In this document: positions 57,845 to 64,000 of the stretch, piece by piece
Numbering within the stretch: position 1 is the first letter of the stretch
Layout of the letters: every line of letters starts with the position of its first letter
Assembly: GCA_036346205.1 (NCBI GenBank)
Contig: JARFJB010000821.1
Span: 2,839,222 to 2,903,221, forward strand
Length of the DNA stretch: 64,000 bases
Direction: 5' to 3'
DNA from: Vesta saturnalis
Lineage: Eukaryota > Arthropoda > Insecta > Coleoptera > Lampyridae
Notes under the pieces: model-generated
What the model saw: only the letters and a program-made list of their open reading frames with translations
What the model was told of the DNA's origin: nothing
The model's database searches: none
Program-made: the position numbers and the translations under genes

Positions 57845-60284
57845 GTGGTCACTTAAGTGTCAACATATGAATTTTGTTTATTAATCGCTCGTCCAAAATA
57901 CAAGTATTGCCAAAAGTTGGTGCATGTTTGATAACCATTTTAGGTGCACGTATAATGGTTCCAAGTCAAACGGTATACACGGTAGGTCAAAAAATATAAA
58001 AATTGCACAAGAGTAAAGTACCCTTATTTCAAAAAATTCGGCAAAATGTAATAAAGAAATGTTATTTAGAATTAAAAGTTGATAGTAATTTTTTTTTTTT
58101 GAAAAAGGTTAGTAATTTGGCTATTTTTTTGCATTTTACCTAAACATGTTGATAACTTAATCAAAATGAAATCAATCTCACAATTTTATTAAAACTCGAG
58201 CCTATATGAAAAATTAAATTAGATTTTTCATATTTTAGGCAATCACTAACTTCATGTTTGTTGCAACGATATTAAACATAAGTTTAAAATTTCGAAAAAA
58301 ACAATCTTAATATGGTAAAAAATCAGTAATCATAATACGCATATTCAAAAACTCTAATCCAAAGTGAAAAAGCTTTATTTTAAATGATTTACAAAATCAA
58401 AATAAACGAACAAAAATTATTAAGAAAAAAAATTAAATAATATGTACACAACAACACAACTATCCACGAGTCTCCGTATGCCCACCTTGTCGTTCAATAC
58501 ATCTAATTGTCCGATCATAAAATTCATTTAGGGTAGATCGCAATACTCTTTCCGAAATATTTTCGAATGAAATCGGATAGAGTTTTCCAACTCCTCGAGA
58601 TTATTAAATGGTCGATCTTTATAAACTTTTTGTTTTAAATTTCCCATAAAAAAGTCTAGTGGGGTAAGATCTGGTGAACGAGGAGGCTAACGTGGATCGG
58701 TATTTCGCCCTAACCATTTGTCACTAAATTCTTCATTTAACCAATCAGAAACCATTCTAGCCGAATGCGCGGGACATCCATCATGTACAAACCAAAGTTT
58801 ACGTCGTTCCTCTAAGCTCATGTTATCAAAAAAGTCCGTTAGTTCGTTTTGTAAAAATTGTAAGTAGGTATCCCCGTAAGGTTTTGACGAAAAAATGGTC
58901 CTATTAACTTTTCGTTGATAATACCGCACCACACGTTTGTTTTTTGATAATATTGGTTCTTACTGTCAATGACAAAATTTGGATTCTCATCCGACCATCA
59001 CCTACAATTTTGGGACGAGACAACGCCATTTGTGGTAAATGTGGATTCATCCCCAAAAAGAATGTGTTTGTGGAAGTTAGGTTCCTCTTCTATTTTTCCT
59101 TGAATCCACATGGAGAAGTCAAAACGCAAGTCATGGTCCCGCACTTGAAATGTACAAATAAACATTGGCTTATAGGCATGGAACTTGTTATTTTTTAAAA
59201 TATTCTTGACACTGGTTCTTTTTGCGCCCGTATATTTATAAATTTCATTAGTGGATTTTCTAGGGTTCTCAACAACTGCCTGAAGAACTTGTAACTGATT
59301 TTCTTCATTACGAACTGTTTTGGTGCGTTGTTTCTTGTAATTATAATTTAAAGACCCTGTCTGTTTAAATTTCATTAAAACTCTGCTTACTGTGGAATAA
59401 TGGATTGGATTATTATCAGGATGTCTTTGGTTGAAAATGTCTGCTGCTTCACGCACTGATTTGTAGTTATCTCCACATATTAAAACTAATTCTGCTTTTT
59501 CCGTTAACGTTAACTGTCTTGGCGGAGGCATATTTTGAAATCAAATAAACTTAATAATCAAATAATAATGAACACTTAATGTCATTAAAATGTCAAAATG
59601 TTTACTAAAATCATTTGTTTTAAAATAATCATGGATATCGTCGATCAATTTAGTAGAATCAAATCTCATCCATTAATTGTATGGTGTTTATAATAAGCAT
59701 TTAAAATAAAGCTTTTCCACTTTGGATTAGAGTTATTGAATATGCGTGTTATGATTACTGATTTTTTACCATGTTAAGATTTTTTTTTTTCGAAATTTTG
59801 AACTTATGTTTAATATATCGTTGCAACAAACATGAAGTTAGTGATTGCCTAAAATATTAAAAATCTAAGTTAATTTTTCAAATAGGCTCGAGTTTTAATA
59901 AAATTGTGCCAGATTGATTTCATTTTGATTAAGTTATCAACATGTTTTGGTAAAATGCAAAAAAAAATAGCCAAATTACTAACCTTTTTCAAAAAAAAAA
60001 TAAAAAATTACTTAGAGCGCCACGCTTTGGTATTCGGGCATAACTTTTAATTCTAAATAACATTTCTTTATTACATTTTGCCGAATTTTTTGAAATAAGG
60101 GTACTTTTCTCCTGTGCAATTTTTGTATTTTTTGACCTACCGTGTATACCGTTTGACTTGGAACCATTCTACGTGCACCTAAACTGGTTATCAAACATGC
60201 ACCAACCTTTGGCAATACCTATATTTTGGACGAGCGATTAATAAAAAAAATTCCCATATGTTGCACACTTAACTGACCACATAG
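57842..60284 (-). mobile_element. DD41D mariner-like element E5 with about 540-base TIRs
   Basis: The edges TA|CATGTGGTCACTTAAGTG (57842) and ACTTAACTGACCACATAG|TA (60284) sit in (AT)n DNA. The arms 57842-58388 and 59696-60284 are inverted copies with small indels (e.g. CAAAGTGAAAAAGCTTTATT at about 58361 and its inverse at about 59704). Complete except for lesions in the gene. Confidence 0.9.
58460..59531 (-). pseudogene. E5 DD41D transposase
   Basis: MPPPRQLTLTEKAELVLICG begins at 59531, then SVREAADIFNQRHPDNNPIH and STVSRVLMKFKQTGSLN (first HTH), VENPRKSTNEIYKYTGAKRT (second HTH) and HILFGDESTFTTNGVVSSQN (first Asp; 177 open codons). After a frame change come KNQYYQKTNVWCGI, LEERRKLWFVHDGCPAHSAR (second Asp), DWLNEEFSDKWLGRNTDPR, one stop in place of Trp, PPRSPDLTPLDFFMG (third Asp) and finally TIRCIERQGGHTETRG with a stop at 58460. 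Exactly 41 residues, counting the stop as one, separate the second and third Asp. The N-terminus lacks the YPERRQPS motif of E1, E3 and E4, so this is a separate lineage. Confidence 0.85.
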
Positions 60285-60291
60285 TATATAT

Positions 60292-62158
60292 TGTAGCGTC
60301 CCCCAGGTACCCTATCTTGAAAAGCGTAATTTGAACTTATTTGCAATAATGCAAAGTCAAGAACAAAACAATCGCTAAGTGATTCATCTTGACTTGACTG
60401 ACAATAATGTTTCTATTACTCAAATAATCGCCTGCCTTACTTTGACTTTCCTGGCACTAATGAAAATATTAGAATATATTTACAAGTCTGATATTTAATT
60501 ACTCGCAAACCTCAAATCTGATCAAACGAAGAGGCCGTCTAGCGGTAGGTACGTTGTGCTATCTGAATTAGATAGACTGAAGGAGGTAAGTGATGCATCA
60601 TGAGGGCCAAGTAAAAAAAATGAAACTACTCAAATCAATATCAATGTGCTTTGCGCAGCGGTGGTTCAGCCCGTTAATATACTATTGTGGGAAAGAGCCA
60701 CCAATAAAACCCACTTTATTCATAAATAAGTAGTTGCACAAGTATACTAATAAATCAAATCAAATAACAAAAATAAACAAAGAAAGGGTTGAATATATAA
60801 CAAAACACCATTAAAATCAGGTTAAAGTGCGTAATAAATTATACATTAAGAGAAAATGAAAAAGCAGTTTAGTTACACAGAAACACAATAATAAAAAAAA
60901 ACACATGTAGTCACATGCACAATTCGGTCATAAAAATCATAATAAAAATCGTAATACCAAACATATGGCCTTTTAAAACCAATCATGTCGGTCTTTAAGT
61001 AAATAAGCACATTAAACAATAAAACATATTACAGCACACATAAAATACAACAACAGTAAAATTGCACAGGTGATAATAAGGTAAAGGCAAGGACAAAAGA
61101 AAACAGGCGAGGAATTTACACGTACCCAATTCCGTAGTGACCACCAAAGCACAAAATACATAAGTCAAATTACAATAAATCACATACAAAGAGAAATCAG
61201 CTCACAAGCAAATTCTAACTAACAACTATCAAAAAAAACTCATTACAACAAAGCCTTACAGAAGTAAGTTATACATCGTGACCGATATATAAGTTTGACT
61301 GCGGTATCATGTACCCGTTCACCAGCCACCTCTACACAAATATAAATATAAGCAACAAACAGCAATGCTAATTCGCACAAATAGCAGAGTGAGGGAGCCC
61401 CGTACTGTCCTTTATTTTTCCGGATTTCCGCTTACTAAGCCCGCGTACGAATGAGATACCTTCGCAAGGCAATATTTGATTCTTTTAATATGTTACATAG
61501 GCTGGTAAAATGATTGGCTGCGAGCTTTTATTTATATAAAAATACCTACTTACACTAGAATAAATTTTCCTTTAATTGATCACAGACAGAAATCTTTTCA
61601 GAAAGGGTGACTTATTTATAGAATAATATTTGAAAAACACATTACAACTAACCCCCGAAAGAAAAGACAACTTAGTGTTAGCGCATTCAAAAGAAAAATG
61701 TACACGCAAGAATTATTTTAAAGACAAACTGTTGCATTCGTCGGTACAACCCTACATGTAGCTCTCGATTTTCCAAGTAACAAACAAAGATATCTTTTGA
61801 TCGCGGTCTGTACCGACACAATTACTTATTAAGCTAGTGACATTTTTACATTCAGAATCGGCGCATAAGAAATTCCAATGATTCGTTACGCCCGTTCAGT
61901 AAAACATTCTTTTAAGCGTACACCTGCTAGTCAGACCTCAAAACACATGTTTTTCAACGCTCCTCCAAATATTAGTTACAAACAATCCCACATTCCTTAC
62001 ATAAAATATATAAATAAAATCTTTTGAAAACATTAGCAAATTACGACGTATTAATCAAGATATTAAAAAAAAATCCACTAATTATCTTTTCTATCGCGGT
62101 AACAACGGCGATTTGACAAACCTTTCTTACAATAGTAAAACTTTCGCGGTCTGCTACC

Positions 62159-62162
<4 letters not shown>
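60292..62162. mobile_element. Solo-LTR-like insert in (AT)n next to E5
   Basis: It begins TGTAGCGTCCCCCAGGTACC and ends GGTCTGCTACCTACA, flanked on both sides by TATAT (60287-60291; from 62163). It separates the right end of E5 from an (AT)n tract at 62163-62217 that otherwise would flank E5 as it does on the left. No coding region of note. TG...CA ends and a 5-base duplication suit a BEL/Pao- or Copia-type LTR, but a direct repeat of TATAT inside an AT tract is weak evidence. Confidence 0.4.

Positions 62163-62217
<55 letters not shown>
62163..62217. repeat. (TA)n microsatellite
   Basis: About 27 TA units. Confidence 0.98.
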
Positions 62218-62220
<3 letters not shown>

Positions 62221-62802
62221 TTTAATTTTGGAACTTTAAGATAAAGAAGCAAATGGATGGAGTAAAAAACAGAGATACGGTTGTGTAAGTACTAAAAAGC
62301 CCTTCCAACTTAGGCGTCTTTGACCCCTCGTCCTATTTAACATGGTTAAAGTTGCAAAAATGATTTTTACATAAAAATTGGTCGCCTTCGATATAAAAAT
62401 CGACCTGTTGTTGGATTCTTGTCAAAACGTGTTTTGTCGAGTTTTACGGGGGTTAAAATTTTCGTTGGTGTACCATGAATAGAGTACTGTATTTTTACCA
62501 AAAGAATTAACATCTGGCTAGCTAGTAATGGTTGCAATTATGGTAGTACCTTTTATCACATTTTGTTCACAAAAATTAAAATCAAGAGTCTAAAACACAC
62601 GTTAATGTTTTAAAAATAAGATAAGTTGCTTAATTAAAACAAAGAATTCAATAAAGAATAGCTTTACATAAATGGTGTAGATTTCAAATTATTCTGGAGC
62701 ACACAATTTCGAGGTCCCATTGACACATTTACAACGTCTCAAGGTTACATAATTCAGAAAATAAAATATAGAATGTCAAATTTGCTGGTTAATGAAAGAA
62801 AA
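62218..62802. other. No recognisable gene
   Basis: AT-rich, nothing coding or repeated recognised. Confidence 0.35.
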
Positions 62803-62889
62803 CGGTAAACAAAGGAACAAGGATGAGGATGGTGCCGATGTGTGACGTCATCATAACGGTTAAGTATCACTTTCAATATCAAACTGCTA

Positions 62890-62969
62890 AAGCGCTGGTG
62901 ATGTAGCTGTAGGAGTCATCATCTACGCTTTTGGTGCGAGTTCGGTTCCCGGCTCGTACAGTTTTTTTT
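62890..62969 (+). ncRNA. tRNA-derived SINE-like head with Pol III terminator
   Basis: TAGCTGTAGGAG (62904) resembles an A box, and GAGTTCGGTTCCC (62938) a B box, about 35 bases apart. A run of eight T (62962-62969) could end Pol III transcription. The stems of a true tRNA do not form well, so I read it as SINE-like rather than a tRNA gene. Confidence 0.5.
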
Positions 62970-62972
62970 CTC

Positions 62973-63084
62973 TTAGGTTACAGTAGTTTTGTTTATCTAA
63001 TCTACTTTTGTTAGGTTATTGTAGTTTTGTTTATTTAATCTAATTATGTTAGGTTACAGTAGTTTTGTTTTTCTTATCTAAGAT
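62973..63084 (+). repeat. 38-base tandem repeat, about 2.9 copies
   Basis: Units begin TTAGGTTACAGTAGTTTTGT at 62973, 63011 (TTAGGTTATTG...) and 63049. Confidence 0.9.
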
Positions 63085-63135
63085 AGATGACGTCACACAT
63101 AGGCACCATCCTCATCCTTGTTCCTTTGTTTACCG

Positions 63136-64000
63136 CCTTCTGGAGGGGAGTAGTTAAGGTAACCATCTTGGGGCCCCACCTAATCACACATTATTGTGTT
63201 TTTAAATTTCCTCTTACCTATAATAACTTTAAAAGTTAAGCATGAATTGCACTCACCTATGCTTTGTAAAATGGTGTAAGCGTACTCATCACTTTTTATA
63301 TGAAAAACGTAACATACAAACTCTGAAGCGTTATTACAATTTTCATTCCTAAAAATAAATAACTTAATTGTAAAAATAAATATTCTTTTTCATACCCGGC
63401 AATATAAGCAAAATAATATGGTAAATGCGACACTGATCCGCATGATGACATTTCCATATAGGAATGTTTCAAAATCACCTACAACATATTGTTCAAATAT
63501 AGCGAAAGCAGTTAACTAAAATCTACTTACAGTAGAAGTTTGCGAATCAACTACCTTTACACCAATCTCGCCGATTTCAAAAAATATAGATTTTTTTATA
63601 ACTTTGTACTTTGAACAACCATCACGGATTCGTCGTAGTTTTTATATGGGGATAGTAAGAAACGTACTGCTTTATCAATTTCCTTTACATCTCCGGACTT
63701 ACCAGTATTTACGAATCCAAAATAAGTCGCTCTAAATCCAGCACTAAAAAATGATTCATACTTACATTAGTAAAAGATAGTTTTCTGAAAAAAATTATAA
63801 AATATTGCAAACTCCGGCACCTTGTGAAATAATGTCTAGTGTTTTGTTCGAGACTTCTTTGCTATATACTTTAATCTAGGTACTATGGTAGACAAAAAAA
63901 ACTAGAACAAGTCTTGCAAAGCATTTTTACTTAAATTGAGCTGTTTAAATATGACTTTTTAGTTACATAGGAGACTTCTTTTGTCTGTCATTTCAGAAAT
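63136..64000. other. No recognisable gene
   Basis: AT-rich with short frames only, to the end of the window. Confidence 0.35.

Larger units (their letters stand above)
62803..63135 (+). mobile_element. Composite element: 50-base TIRs around a tRNA-like head and tandem repeats
   Basis: CGGTAAACAAAGGAACAAGG ... GTGTGACGTCATC (62803-62854) is repeated inverted at 63086-63135 (GATGACGTCACACATAGGCA ... TTTACCG) with one or two mismatches. Between the arms stand a tRNA-like segment with A and B boxes, a T8 tract and about three 38-base tandem units. Total 333 bases. Confidence 0.85.

Noticed and set aside
57674..57856. 60-codon frame with Tyr-Ile repeats
   Set aside because: Produced by the (AT)n tract.
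60525..60600. tRNA-like A box (GTCTAGCGGTAGG)
   Set aside because: No B box or cloverleaf stems follow at the right distance.

Overview
The window is AT-rich eukaryotic DNA from an arthropod, most probably an insect. The reasons are short GT-AG introns (50 to 58 bases), AATAAA polyadenylation signals, (AT)n and (TG)n microsatellites, and a typical insect mix of transposon families (piggyBac, Harbinger, mariner and DD41D elements, a RAG1/Transib-like element, Jockey/CR1-like LINEs, Penelope). I see no bacterial features, rRNA or functional tRNA. I cannot name the species.

Only one locus looks like a host gene: the 3' end of a proline-, histidine- and serine-rich protein at 17741-18192 (+), with two coding exons, a 50-base intron, a probable 3' UTR intron and a poly(A) signal. 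Almost everything else recognisable is broken mobile DNA.

Layout. 0-6 kb: two IS630/Tc1-like transposase fragments and a piggyBac remnant. 7.6-10.5 kb: a mariner-like element with about 750-base inverted arms. 10.7-11.5 kb: a MITE. 12.1-13.0 kb: a LINE 3' fragment. 16.8-17.3 kb: a second MITE family. 17.7-18.5 kb: the host gene. 18.5-20.1 kb: a DD41D element. 20.8-25.3 kb: a deleted mariner carrying a nested LINE and MITE. 26-29 kb: a Myb/SANT-type Harbinger accessory remnant and an unidentified TE-associated protein remnant. 29.7-32.3 kb: AGGTCA-rich repeats, a possible Polinton polymerase tail and a duplicated CCAAT/CRE segment. 32.8-33.9 kb: a Penelope remnant. 34.6-39 kb: a GC-rich Jockey-like LINE on the minus strand. 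39.8-44.4 kb: a foldback MITE, a dispersed repeat and a Harbinger. 44.7-48.9 kb: a RAG1/Transib-like transposase gene split by a 2.5 kb DD41D element. 49-52.3 kb: a truncated copy of the 7.6 kb element interrupting a second piggyBac. 52.6-56.3 kb: a palindromic MITE containing a DD41D element that contains a solo-LTR-like insert. 56.4-60.3 kb: further DD41D pieces, a Penelope tail with a hammerhead-like motif, and a complete DD41D element. 60.3-62.2 kb: a second LTR-like insert. 62.8-63.1 kb: an inverted-repeat element enclosing a tRNA-like Pol III head and a 38-base tandem repeat.

The most unusual theme is the set of mariner-like elements whose transposases show D-41-D spacing wherever the spacing can be counted, and whose terminal inverted repeats are hundreds of bases long. 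In three of these families the long arms contain an internal copy of a TACAGGGTGT-type terminus, as if each arm were itself a small element. Function calls rest on reading translations by eye; no database search was possible.
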